From: a virus
Virus record (IMG/VR): IMGVR_UViG_3300024518_003154
Location: 1 to 42,539 of that record
Reading direction: 5' to 3' (one strand)
DNA length: 42,539 nucleotides
Below are positions 1 through 6,945 of the stretch, in pieces (position 1 is the first letter of the stretch; every line of letters begins with the position of its first letter). The position numbers and the translations under genes were made by a program. Under the pieces are notes generated by a model. That model was not told the origin of the DNA, did not search any database, and worked only from the letters and a program-made list of their open reading frames with translations.

Positions 1-600
1 TCAAGTGGTAGAGTTATATTTTACTATGGCTCAAATGATACTACAAATGGAGGTTATATTGAGATTAGGTTAACAAGTGCAAACAAGGTTAGGTTACAGT
101 ACGGAAGCGACAATAATCACGTTAAAATACTAGCACCTAATGGCTTGAGTGTTGATACTTGGCAGCAAATAACAATGACTTATGATGGAGGTACAACAGG
201 AGCATCAAGTGGAGATATAAACGACTATTATAGTAGGTTTGAAATTTATGTTAATGGGGTTAATCAAACAACTAACAACAGCAACAGTAACTTTGGATGG
301 AGTAGTGCTATAAGTGGGGAGAACCTAAGAGTAGGTAAATTAGTTAGTGGGAACACATTAAATGGAGAAAAGATTGACGAGCTGGCTATTTGGGATTCAG
401 ACCAAGGCAGTAATGTATCTGATATTTATAATAGTGGAGTACCATTCGATTTCTCAACTTTAGCAACAGAACCCAAACATTGGTGGAGAATGGGAGATGG
501 TGATACTTATCCAAACTTACAAGACAACGGAACAGAGGCAAATTGTGTTTTTGTAATGAACAACATGACATCAGCAAATATTGTAAACGATGTGCCATAG
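1..600 (+). CDS. LamG-like fibre or adhesin protein, 5' truncated
   Basis: The frame is open from base 1, so the true start lies outside the window and about 199 C-terminal residues are visible. The visible part is a beta-rich concanavalin/LamG-type fold. It has the usual family landmarks: 'W-QQITMTYDGG' around the middle, an 'IYVNG' strand, a 'LRVGKL' strand, 'KIDELAIWD', and the closing 'HWWRMGDGDTYP' segment. Such domains bind glycans and are common at the ends of phage tail fibres and surface adhesins. It is convergent with the leftward operon that follows. A virion fibre is the most likely role, but the N-terminal anchor that would prove it is not visible. Confidence 0.7.
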   Translation, partial: SSGRVIFYYGSNDTTNGGYIEIRLTSANKVRLQYGSDNNHVKILAPNGLSVDTWQQITMTYDGGTTGASSGDINDYYSRFEIYVNGVNQTTNNSNSNFGWSSAISGENLRVGKLVSGNTLNGEKIDELAIWDSDQGSNVSDIYNSGVPFDFSTLATEPKHWWRMGDGDTYPNLQDNGTEANCVFVMNNMTSANIVNDVP

Positions 601-626
601 ATTATTATGGCTTAATATATGGCACA
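591..626. terminator. Hairpin between convergent genes
   Basis: TGTGCCATA (591-599) pairs perfectly with TATGGCACA (618-626) around an 18-nt loop. It sits between the stop codons of two convergent genes, so it could end transcription from both sides. It lacks a clear U tract. Confidence 0.5.
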
Positions 627-629
627 AAT

Positions 630-1067
630 TTAATTACCCCATCTTATTTGTTTCCTATCTAAAACCATTAAAGGTTCTATATCGTCAGGGTTCTTTACTC
701 TGTTGACAGGAGTTCCACCAAGTAGCTTAACTTCATACTTAGCTACTCTATTCTTTCCATCATGTATTATTATTACACCCCACTTGTCTCCTTCTCTAAA
801 TAGGAGATATGAGGGTACTCCAGTCATCTCACTAAGGTTAACTAGTTCTTGATACTTAGGAACATTAATAAAAAGGAGGGCTTTATTGCTGTACCATTTA
901 CATTCCACCCACCCTTTTATTATTTTGTCTTTATACAAGTACCCATCGATCCTATACTTAAATGATTTAGAGGAGAACTGATTAAAAGACATATTCATCT
1001 TCTCAGAGAACACTTCAAATAGTCTCGTTTGTTTTTGACGGTCTAAACTTGTTTCTCTGAGAGCCAT
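630..1067 (-). CDS. PD-(D/E)XK nuclease-like protein
   Basis: The 145-residue protein carries an 'RIDGYLY' strand followed 14 residues later by 'WVECKW'. This gives Asp41...Glu55-x-Lys57, the catalytic pattern of PD-(D/E)XK nucleases such as small Holliday-junction resolvases and phage repair enzymes. The basic N-terminus would suit DNA binding. It is the last gene of the leftward left-hand operon, 28 nt after the zinc-finger-like gene. Two copies of the dispersed 12-bp motif lie inside it, in opposite directions. The fold assignment is inferred from motif spacing only; the substrate is unknown. Confidence 0.5.
   Translation of the reverse strand: MALRETSLDRQKQTRLFEVFSEKMNMSFNQFSSKSFKYRIDGYLYKDKIIKGWVECKWYSNKALLFINVPKYQELVNLSEMTGVPSYLLFREGDKWGVIIIHDGKNRVAKYEVKLLGGTPVNRVKNPDDIEPLMVLDRKQIRWGN
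705..716 (+). repeat. Dispersed motif site 1
   Basis: GACAGGAGTTCC, antisense to the nuclease-like gene that contains it. Confidence 0.7.
814..825 (-). repeat. Dispersed motif site 2
   Basis: GACTGGAGTACC on the minus strand, sense to the same gene as site 1 and facing it at about 100 bp. Confidence 0.7.
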
Positions 1068-1094
1068 TGGTTATTTTTCCTTTTAACGTCCTTA

Positions 1095-1376
1095 TTAAAT
1101 ATTAAATTTAGATTCCCAATGATTAACTTCTTGTGTAAAACTTTTCTCGTAATCTTTATCCATTTTTTCTTGTACACGGTTAACTATTTTTTTTACAGAA
1201 TTCCTAGAATTTGAATCATGTTTAGTTAAATGCCACGAATCACAGACATTGCATTTGTATTGATATAATAGAATCCCTTTTTCTTTTAGCTTAACGCATT
1301 TTTGTTTAGCTAGTGTTTCACTAGGGAATTTAGATTTCTTCTTGCAATTATCTATAAATGCTTTTTTACGTTTCAT
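1095..1376 (-). CDS. Small zinc-finger-like phage protein
   Basis: The 93-residue product is Lys-rich and has Cys42-x2-Cys45-x3-His49-x3-His53 in the context 'YKCNVCDSWHLTKH', consistent with a single zinc site. The 'KCVKLKEKG...YQYKCNVC' arrangement resembles short conserved phage and bacterial proteins ending in C-x2-C-x-x-W-H-L-T, which have no known function. I chose the ATG at 1376 over an upstream TTG because its ATGA overlaps the stop of the preceding gene, indicating translational coupling. Function unknown; nucleic-acid binding is plausible. Confidence 0.65.
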   Translation of the reverse strand: MKRKKAFIDNCKKKSKFPSETLAKQKCVKLKEKGILLYQYKCNVCDSWHLTKHDSNSRNSVKKIVNRVQEKMDKDYEKSFTQEVNHWESKFNI

Positions 1377-1540
1377 GATCCGCAATTTTCACACTCTCCC
1401 CCATCCATACCGCAACTAGGAGATACTCCTTTTGACTGCATTTTTAATTGGTGTATCTGATCTTGGATATCCATGTCTTCGAACATATTCCCTGTTAACT
1501 GAGATTCAAGTTCTTTTATTTGCTTTTCTAAATCAATCAT
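1373..1540 (-). CDS. 55-residue acidic protein with C-terminal cysteines
   Basis: A short gene that fills the gap exactly: it starts with ATG at 1540 and its TGA overlaps the next gene's ATG in an ATGA. The N-terminal 35 residues (MIDLEKQIKELESQL and on) look like an amphipathic coiled-coil helix. The C-terminus has three cysteines in 'SCGMDGGECENCGS' that could hold a metal. Coding is supported by the tight coupling on both sides and by the lack of any other reading frame there. Function unknown. Confidence 0.65.
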   Translation of the reverse strand: MIDLEKQIKELESQLTGNMFEDMDIQDQIHQLKMQSKGVSPSCGMDGGECENCGS

Positions 1541-1563
1541 AAAATTATTTGTTTAAATTTTTG
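1534..1563. repeat. 30-bp gene-junction repeat, copy A
   Basis: This matches 28 of 30 bases with copy B at 1787-1816. Each copy spans the same kind of junction: the codons for Asn-Leu-Asn-Lys near the end of one gene and the ATGATTGA start of the next gene. Confidence 0.75.
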
Positions 1564-1793
1564 TCATCATACTTTATATTAAAATCCACATCAACCCCGT
1601 CTACATTATAAATGATTATAACAGAACTATTGTCGGAAGATGTTTGAGTTTTTCGGTACGAACCATCAAACTTTTTCCCTTTATTTGAAAACCAATTATC
1701 TAATTTATTAAAAGCTGTTGATACATCAACATTTTTATTTGAAAGAGAGGTTAAAAAACTAGTCGCTTCGGTCATTAATTTTGATTCAATCAT
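1545..1793 (-). CDS. Hypothetical protein, 82 residues
   Basis: The N-terminal half (residues 1-38) is predicted to be helical and the C-terminal half beta-rich, ending in an Asp-rich strand pair 'NVDGVDVDFNIKYDD'. The start at 1793 overlaps the stop of the upstream gene by 8 nt, so the two are probably translationally coupled. It ends 4 nt before the start of the 55-residue gene. I do not recognise the family. Confidence 0.6.
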   Translation of the reverse strand: MIESKLMTEATSFLTSLSNKNVDVSTAFNKLDNWFSNKGKKFDGSYRKTQTSSDNSSVIIIYNVDGVDVDFNIKYDDKNLNK

Positions 1794-2037
1794 AAAATTC
1801 TTTGTTTAAATTTTGGTTACTATCTAATTCTCTTATAGCCCTTTTAAGGTAGGCTGATTGGTCTAAGCATTCCTCATACGCATGGTTCAACCAATCTCTT
1901 AAAGATAAGTCTTTACGGTCTAAAGTTGTGTTGTATTTTTTTATACCTACCTCTGATCGTCTTAATAGGTCGGCTCTAACCTCTTCTATTATTGTGTCCT
2001 TTTTTGGTTCTCCTGTCTCTTTATTCATAAACGTCAT
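1786..2037 (-). CDS. Conserved phage hypothetical protein with WLxHAxEExLD motif
   Basis: The 83-residue helical protein has the pattern 'RRSEVGIKKYNTTL' followed by 'SLRDWLNHAYEECLDQSAYLKRAI'. I recognise it as a recurring small phage protein of unknown function. The acidic EExxD helix is reminiscent of all-alpha NTP pyrophosphohydrolases such as MazG, but the full metal-binding set is not visible, so I make no enzyme claim. Its start lies 17 nt inside the upstream gene. A dispersed motif copy overlaps its fifth to ninth codons, encoding Lys-Glu-Thr-Gly-Glu-Pro. Confidence 0.6.
   Translation of the reverse strand: MTFMNKETGEPKKDTIIEEVRADLLRRSEVGIKKYNTTLDRKDLSLRDWLNHAYEECLDQSAYLKRAIRELDSNQNLNKEFYD
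1787..1816. repeat. 30-bp gene-junction repeat, copy B
   Basis: Partner of copy A at 1534-1563, differing at two positions. Here it covers the last codons of the 83-residue gene and the start of the 82-residue gene. Confidence 0.75.
2006..2017 (-). repeat. Dispersed motif site 3
   Basis: GACAGGAGAACC on the minus strand, sense and near the 5' end of the 83-residue gene. Confidence 0.7.
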
Positions 2038-2467
2038 GTTGATGAGGGTGTCTAGTAAGGTATTTATTTATCTTATGAGCAATGTTAATAACATCTTCTT
2101 CTGTAGAAACGCCCTCAGAATAATCGCATAAAACATTATCTAATTTATCAAAAATATCGGTACGTTTTTTCTTGTCTCCAGAAGGTTTTTTATTTTCTTT
2201 AGACACTGTATTAGATAGTATGTTCTGTTCTATCCATTCCATTCCATCCGTAACCCATGTGCTTGATTCCCTGATTAGTAACTTACCTCCTTTAGGGTAT
2301 AAATCTATTTGACCCCATGTGTCGTGGTAAAAGCTATATGACCCATTATCTCTATGAGAGATATCTAACCCAGAATCTAAAGCTAATATATGAAGGAAGT
2401 GTTCTTCAAAGTATTTTAACCTCTCTTTTTTCGATTTAAATTTTCTTTTCTTATTTCCCATTCCCAT
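2021..2467 (-). CDS. Hypothetical protein, 148 residues
   Basis: It has a strongly basic start (NKKRKFKSKKERLKYF) and then a compact alpha/beta part containing 'SFYHDTWGQIDLYPKGGKLLI', which looks like a small beta sheet. A Lys-rich linker leads to a C-terminal helix pair. Either of the two Met codons (residue 1 or 3) could be the start. It overlaps the downstream 83-residue gene by 17 nt and follows the winged-helix gene by 25 nt. I do not recognise the family; the basic N-terminus hints at nucleic-acid contact. Confidence 0.55.
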   Translation of the reverse strand: MGMGNKKRKFKSKKERLKYFEEHFLHILALDSGLDISHRDNGSYSFYHDTWGQIDLYPKGGKLLIRESSTWVTDGMEWIEQNILSNTVSKENKKPSGDKKKRTDIFDKLDNVLCDYSEGVSTEEDVINIAHKINKYLTRHPHQHDVYE

Positions 2468-2492
2468 TTCTGTCTATAATAATTAAGGGTAC

Positions 2493-3200
2493 TTAATTAA
2501 GTTTAAAGTAACCTGTGTTTAGAATTGAATGATAAGTGTCTAATCCTCTAATATTAACATAGTAAATATCTAGGATACCCGAATACTTAATAGCTAAATA
2601 ATTGATTAATTCTGGAAAAGACTTTTTTAAGGCTTGTATTTGTGATTTAACTACAGTTTTAGGTACATCAATTAAATGATCGAAATGACTTTTTCTGTAC
2701 ATCACATTTATTGAAATAGAGTTTTTCTTTATTCTGCTTAAAGTTCTTTTTGAAAGACCTATATACTCTTCTTGTATAGACATTGCAAAAGTATGTTTCT
2801 TTGACTCGCCCTTTGTTCGACTCCGTTTAACTTTACCTGTCTCAACTAAAAAAGTGTATAGTAATTCTTTAAGAATATCTAACTCTTCTTCATCAATCTT
2901 TATTGTTTTTTCTTTTTTATTGCATTCTTTATCTTTATGCCAAGCTTTTCTTCCCACTAACCATAAACCAGATTTGGTTCTATACATCAACTTGTGTTCT
3001 ATCAACGTGTTGACATACCTGTATCCTGAAGATGTTGTTATTTTTAATTCTTGGAAAGCTCTTTTAATTAAATCTGAATCTACTTTTCCAGAAGAATGGA
3101 TTTGCAAATAAACATACAACCTAAATTCTCGATATATTTTTTTCTCTAAAATATATTTAGCTTGAGTTTTAGTTACGCTGTATTTGTTATTCTGCTCCAT
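2493..3200 (-). CDS. Winged-helix DNA-binding protein (regulator or initiator)
   Basis: The 235-residue, Lys-rich protein heads the left-hand leftward operon. Residues about 20-85 ('FRLYVYLQIHSSGKVDSDLIKRAF...SSGYRYVNTLIEHKLMYRT...LWLVGRKA') read as a winged helix with a recognition helix and a beta wing. A second helix-turn-helix-like stretch, 'MSIQEEYIGLSKRTLSRIKKNS', lies near residues 140-165. Two DNA-binding units suit a phage regulator or a replication initiator; I cannot choose between them. It is preceded by a structured leader with an intrinsic terminator ending about 8 nt before the ATG, so its expression is probably attenuated. It is a natural first candidate for the factor that binds the dispersed motif, but that is speculation. 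Confidence 0.55.
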   Translation of the reverse strand: MEQNNKYSVTKTQAKYILEKKIYREFRLYVYLQIHSSGKVDSDLIKRAFQELKITTSSGYRYVNTLIEHKLMYRTKSGLWLVGRKAWHKDKECNKKEKTIKIDEEELDILKELLYTFLVETGKVKRSRTKGESKKHTFAMSIQEEYIGLSKRTLSRIKKNSISINVMYRKSHFDHLIDVPKTVVKSQIQALKKSFPELINYLAIKYSGILDIYYVNIRGLDTYHSILNTGYFKLN

Positions 3201-3312
3201 AAAATGAAAAAACCGAAGAACGTAGGAGCGTGTTCTTCGGTTTTACTAATACTCCAAGATTTGACTTGGAATGTTTTTAATGCTTTTACCTTGTCTGCTC
3301 CTACAAAGGTAC
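3201..3312 (-). ncRNA. Structured leader with pseudoknot-capable terminator (candidate attenuator or small RNA)
   Basis: Read on the minus strand from the predicted start near 3312, the RNA first shows GUAGGAGC (3304-3297), then a 6-bp hairpin UCCAAG/CUUGGA (3270-3253). A 13-bp terminator hairpin (3244-3209) follows, whose 10-nt loop contains GCUCCUAC (3229-3222), then a run of U. The loop is perfectly complementary over 8 bases to the upstream GUAGGAGC. The AUG of the winged-helix gene is at 3200. A short terminated RNA, or ligand- or protein-controlled read-through into the operon, would both fit. Confidence 0.5.
3209..3244 (-). terminator. Intrinsic terminator in the leader of the winged-helix gene
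   Basis: AAAACCGAAGAAC (3209-3221) pairs with GTTCTTCGGTTTT (3232-3244). On the minus strand the hairpin is followed by six U and then, after seven bases, by the start codon. Confidence 0.75.
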
Positions 3313-3317
3313 TGTAA

Positions 3318-3347
3318 CAAATATAATGCTTTTACGCTAAAAAACAA
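3318..3347 (-). promoter_or_regulatory. Bacteroidota-type promoter for the left leftward operon
   Basis: On the minus strand TTG (3347-3345), 19 nt, then TATATTTG (3325-3318), matching the TTG-N-TAnnTTTG form. It would start the structured leader. Confidence 0.6.
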
Positions 3348-3392
3348 AATCCCTGAATAACGTTATTGGACAACCGTTAAACCAGGGATTTT
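3346..3392. other. Long-stem hairpin in the divergent region
   Basis: AAAATCCCTG (3346-3355) pairs with CAGGGATTTT (3383-3392). The 27-nt loop contains the perfect palindrome AATAACGTTATT (3356-3367). It abuts the leftward -33 box, so it may be an operator or a terminator shielding it from other transcription. Together with the leader this accounts for most of the divergent gap; 3393-3484 shows only a weak rightward -7 box. Confidence 0.55.
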
Positions 3393-3472
3393 ATGTAGCC
3401 CGAATATGAGAGTACCTACTCCCTCAAATCGACTTAACAAACATAGGGAATACTTTTTTGAAAGAAAAGAGT

Positions 3473-3480
3473 TATCTTTG
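3473..3480 (+). promoter_or_regulatory. Possible -7 box of the rightward block
   Basis: TATCTTTG matches TAnnTTTG exactly, but it lies only 5 nt before the ATG at 3485 and the nearest TTG is 12 nt upstream rather than about 20. If real, the mRNA would be nearly leaderless. Confidence 0.25.
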
Positions 3481-3484
3481 ATAT

Positions 3485-4129
3485 ATGCAGAAAATTATAG
3501 ATTTATTAAAAATGACAAGAGCTACTTTGCTGTTAATTGTTTTAGGGCTTATTGTAGTGTGGTTTTTGAATTGGAAAACTGGTAGACAGAAGGATATGAT
3601 CAGCCAATTGAATAGCGTGATTGAATCTCAAAATCAAGAGGTAAAGGTATGGAAAGACAAAGAAGGCAATAGCAGAGCAAGAGCAATGACCGCAGTTGTT
3701 GACAGGAGAACCATAGAGGAACTATCTAAACAAGAAGGTAGTCATTACAGTAATTTAAGTAAAGAGTTCTTAGAGCTAAGGAAAAACCTTAAGAACCTTA
3801 ATTCACATTCAAGTACACACACTAAAACTATAGTAGAAGTTAATACGATTCTACATGATACGGTTTATATACAGGCTGATGGAACACAGGTTGCAGCTAA
3901 GAGGGTTTACTGGAAAGATGATTTAGGATTTAATAGCTTTAAGGGATCTCTTGTCGACAGTGTTTTATTTGGGGAGATAGAGGTTAACGATTCACTAGAG
4001 GTTGTAGTCTATTGGAAAAGGAAACACAAAATAATCGGTAAAAAGATATACCATACAGAGGTTAAAAGTAAAAACCCTAGTACGAATATTGTCAATGTAT
4101 CAAGTATTGTATTAAAGGACACTAAGTAA
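3485..4129 (+). CDS. Membrane-anchored coiled-coil protein, possible inner-membrane spanin
   Basis: The 214-residue protein has one N-terminal membrane helix (residues about 11-30, 'ATLLLIVLGLIVVWFLNW'). A long polar coiled-coil-like region follows to about residue 110, then a beta-rich C-terminal part with paired Val/Ile strands. A single N-terminal anchor plus a periplasmic coiled coil is the layout of Rz-type inner spanins and of DUF6549-like Bacteroidota phage proteins. No outer spanin, holin or lysin was recognised beside it. It opens the rightward block and contains one dispersed motif site. Role inferred from topology only. Confidence 0.45.
   Translation: MQKIIDLLKMTRATLLLIVLGLIVVWFLNWKTGRQKDMISQLNSVIESQNQEVKVWKDKEGNSRARAMTAVVDRRTIEELSKQEGSHYSNLSKEFLELRKNLKNLNSHSSTHTKTIVEVNTILHDTVYIQADGTQVAAKRVYWKDDLGFNSFKGSLVDSVLFGEIEVNDSLEVVVYWKRKHKIIGKKIYHTEVKSKNPSTNIVNVSSIVLKDTK
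3701..3712 (+). repeat. Dispersed motif site 4
   Basis: GACAGGAGAACC, read in frame as Asp-Arg-Arg-Thr. Confidence 0.7.
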
Positions 4130-4141
4130 AAACTATGGGAA

Positions 4142-4172
4142 TTGCAAAAGAAACAGCAATTTTGTACTTTTG
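4142..4172 (+). promoter_or_regulatory. Promoter upstream of the terminase genes
   Basis: TTG (4142-4144), 20 nt, TACTTTTG (4165-4172), then 24 nt to the ATG at 4197. A short hairpin AATTGC/GCAATT (4140-4161) overlaps the -33 region and may serve as a weak terminator for the previous gene. Confidence 0.6.
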
Positions 4173-4196
4173 TATATAACTGACCCTTAATACTTT

Positions 4197-4847
4197 ATGG
4201 CGAGTAAAGAAATTTCAAATTATCTAAGTCTTGATTACTCTCAAACAATGTTTGATGTGGTAAAAGAGGGCTTGTCGTATTTGAATGAATATACAGAATT
4301 AAGGCTGTACCCAGAGTTTACATCTATAAAAGACAAGAATGCCAACGAGTTGATGAAGTTTGTGTTCTTATGCTACGATGTAAAGTCTCCATTGATAGGG
4401 ATAAAGAATTACGAAAAAAGAAAAGGGATTGCTGCTGAATTGGCTGGAGTCCCTAAAAATAAAATAAAGTCTCTAGTAGATGAAACAGATAGTCAAGTGA
4501 CTGCAATGGTTACTTGTTATATAGCAGAGGTTCAGGGGAATAGAAAGTTCCAATTATTAGTAGCTAGTGAGCAAATGTATAGTTCTACATTAAAGAACTT
4601 AAACGAACCGATTGATACCGAAGATGCTGAAGAATTTGAAAAGCTCACAAAGATGAGGTTTGAGAATATTAAAAAGGCAAAGGAGTTGGTTGGAGAGATT
4701 GAAGATTTAGAAAAAGAAATATTCCCTGATTACGGAAGTGTAAGGAAGATATTAAATGACAAGATAAAATCAGAATTTAAGTCAGGCCCAGCAGATTCTC
4801 TTTATAAAGTAAAAGCTAAACGAACTCCCTTGAATGTCGAAAATTAA
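4197..4847 (+). CDS. Small terminase subunit candidate
   Basis: The 216-residue protein is almost wholly helical. The N-terminal half includes 'EKRKGIAAELAGVPKN', which could be a small DNA-binding helix pair. The C-terminal helix (about residues 140-190, 'KMRFENIKKAKELVGEIEDLEKEIF') could support oligomerisation. No family signature is clear. The call rests on position: it lies directly before the large terminase, overlapping it by 14 nt, behind its own promoter. An unrelated small packaging or regulatory protein is the alternative. Confidence 0.45.
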   Translation: MASKEISNYLSLDYSQTMFDVVKEGLSYLNEYTELRLYPEFTSIKDKNANELMKFVFLCYDVKSPLIGIKNYEKRKGIAAELAGVPKNKIKSLVDETDSQVTAMVTCYIAEVQGNRKFQLLVASEQMYSSTLKNLNEPIDTEDAEEFEKLTKMRFENIKKAKELVGEIEDLEKEIFPDYGSVRKILNDKIKSEFKSGPADSLYKVKAKRTPLNVEN

Positions 4848-6945
4848 TTTCATAGAAAAGGATGGAAGGAAGTTTGAGAAGATCTACGATTATGAGATCG
4901 AGTGGCCTGAGATGCCTCCTAAAAGGCAAATAGCGAACTACTCTTTACCACCAAGTAGACAGAAATTTACACCTACTCCATATTTAAAAAGTCTTTTCAA
5001 TCCACGTAGAGATGAGTTTGGAGGAATCATATATTCAATAGAAGAACAGAATTGGATTAGTGTAGAATTTGATAGGATAGTTAATGGATATTGGTTTTAT
5101 AATAATGGCCAAGCTACCTATATTACTGGATACCATTACTTTGAATTATCTTATTGGCAGATTGATGTAGGACTAAAGGAATATCGAGATAGGGATAGAA
5201 GATTCCACATGGTATGGCAATTTTGTGAAGATGATCCTAATTGCTTTGGTCTTATCTATATGAAGCATAGGCGTGAAGGAGCAACCCATAGAGCTTGTTG
5301 TTTAAATTATCTTTATGCTTTATATAGTCCAGGAGGAATGAATGGTATTCAAAGTAAGTCTGGAACAGATGCTCAAAAAGTGTTTGCTAAACTTACCGCT
5401 GCTTGGAGGAAATTAAGACCTTTTTTAATGCCTATATTTTCAGGTACATCGAACCCGAAAAAGGAGTTGCCGTTTAGTGAACCTGCAGAAAAGCAAGGAA
5501 AGACGAACAGAAAGGTAAAGAGTTCTGAAGCATTAGATAGTAAGATAACTTGGGCTACTACAGTAGCTACAGCGTATGATGGAGATAAATTAAGCTTTGC
5601 TCATATTGATGAGATAGGTAAATGGACGGAGGAAGATGCGTACAAGACTTGGCAGGTAATACGAGAGTGTTTAGCCATGGGTAATAAGATTGTTGGTAAA
5701 TCTTTATTGACATCTACTGTGGAAGAAATGGAGAAGGGTGGAGGACGAAACTTTAAACGATTATGGGACGAGAGTGATATAAAGAGTTTGTCTGACAACA
5801 AGAGATCCACATCTGGATTATATCGATTATTCTTTCCTGCTTACGATGGGTTGGAGGGTTATATTGATCAATTTGGAATGGGTAAGAATGATGAGGCAAA
5901 AGCTTATTTAGATGCAGAGAGAAAACAGAAAAAGAAGTTTGGAGATGCTGAGGGGTTATCTTCGTTTAAAAGGAAATATCCATATACAGAAAGTGATGCG
6001 TTAATAGCAGCAGGAGTTAATTGTGAATTTAATCTTGAAAAAATCGAGGCTCAAAGAGAGTGGCTCGATGGTTTACCAGAAAGTGATCTTCCCTACGTTG
6101 TTGGAAATCTCATGTGGGAAGAAGGTATTAGAGATTCAAGGGTTGTGTTTAAGCCTAGTAAACATGGTAGATGGAAGATAGCTTGGAGATCTGAGAGTGA
6201 GGAGTCTATGATGAATAAGGTAAAGGTTGTAGGCTCTGCAACAGATCAAGTTCCAGATACAGATATAACATATGATCGTCAAGTTTATAAGCCAGATAAT
6301 ACGGAGAGATTTGTATTGGGAGTCGATCCTTATGATTTCGATAAAACAAAGACTGGTAGAGGATCTAAAGGAGCTGGTTACGTCATTAAGAAGTTTGATG
6401 TCTTAGAGCAAGATGATAGCGTAAACAATATATTTGCTTCGCAATATTTACATAGACCTCCAACCGCTTCTGATTTTTATGAAGATATGATTCTTACTTG
6501 TATGTGGTTTGGTTGTCAAATGTTATTTGAGGATCAGAAACAGAGGATAAAGAATTACTTTATAGACAGGAGATACCACCACTTCTTAATGGTATCCCCT
6601 CTCACGGAACAAAAGAAAAGAGAGAAGAGACAAATTGTTGATAAGATGGTTGATGTTGGTCAGAGTGCGAGTAGACAAGCAACTCAACAAATAGCAGAAC
6701 ATTGGGAGTCTTACATAGAGAATCATTGGGAGAAGATTTATTTCCCTGAGTTGCTAGAAGATTTAATCCAATTCGATCCTTTTAATACAGAGAAATCCGA
6801 TGCTACAATGGCTAGTGGATATGCTTTGATTGCCTCTAAAAAATACGTTAAAAAGAGAAAGGTTCACAACAAGGAAGTTAGGAATTTATTGCCATTATAT
6901 AATCACTCAGGTATTGAAGCTAAAAGAGTAAAAGATGCATACTAA
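4834..6945 (+). CDS. terL: Large terminase subunit (packaging ATPase and nuclease)
   Basis: This 703-residue protein powers DNA packaging and cuts the concatemer. The ATPase part has a deviant Walker A at residues 144-152 (KHRREGATH), preceded by the strand 'FGLIYM', and a Walker B 'FAHIDEIG' with Asp259-Glu260. The nuclease part opens with 'FVLGVDPYDFDKT' (Asp498) and continues with 'LFEDQKQRI'. It closes with 'EKSDATMASGYALIAS', giving the expected three acidic positions of an RNase H-like fold. The length suits large phage terminases. The start overlaps the upstream gene and the end overlaps the portal gene by 11 nt, so the packaging genes are translationally coupled. Confidence 0.9.
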   Translation: MSKINFIEKDGRKFEKIYDYEIEWPEMPPKRQIANYSLPPSRQKFTPTPYLKSLFNPRRDEFGGIIYSIEEQNWISVEFDRIVNGYWFYNNGQATYITGYHYFELSYWQIDVGLKEYRDRDRRFHMVWQFCEDDPNCFGLIYMKHRREGATHRACCLNYLYALYSPGGMNGIQSKSGTDAQKVFAKLTAAWRKLRPFLMPIFSGTSNPKKELPFSEPAEKQGKTNRKVKSSEALDSKITWATTVATAYDGDKLSFAHIDEIGKWTEEDAYKTWQVIRECLAMGNKIVGKSLLTSTVEEMEKGGGRNFKRLWDESDIKSLSDNKRSTSGLYRLFFPAYDGLEGYIDQFGMGKNDEAKAYLDAERKQKKKFGDAEGLSSFKRKYPYTESDALIAAGVNCEFNLEKIEAQREWLDGLPESDLPYVVGNLMWEEGIRDSRVVFKPSKHGRWKIAWRSESEESMMNKVKVVGSATDQVPDTDITYDRQVYKPDNTERFVLGVDPYDFDKTKTGRGSKGAGYVIKKFDVLEQDDSVNNIFASQYLHRPPTASDFYEDMILTCMWFGCQMLFEDQKQRIKNYFIDRRYHHFLMVSPLTEQKKREKRQIVDKMVDVGQSASRQATQQIAEHWESYIENHWEKIYFPELLEDLIQFDPFNTEKSDATMASGYALIASKKYVKKRKVHNKEVRNLLPLYNHSGIEAKRVKDAY

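Noticed and set aside
3473-3480. Strong claim of a rightward promoter before the spanin-like gene
   Set aside because: The -7 box is good but the -33 spacing is wrong and there is almost no leader, so it is listed only at low confidence.
6565-6577. GACAGGAGATACC as a further dispersed motif copy
   Set aside because: One extra base separates GACAGGAG from CC, so it was not counted among exact sites.
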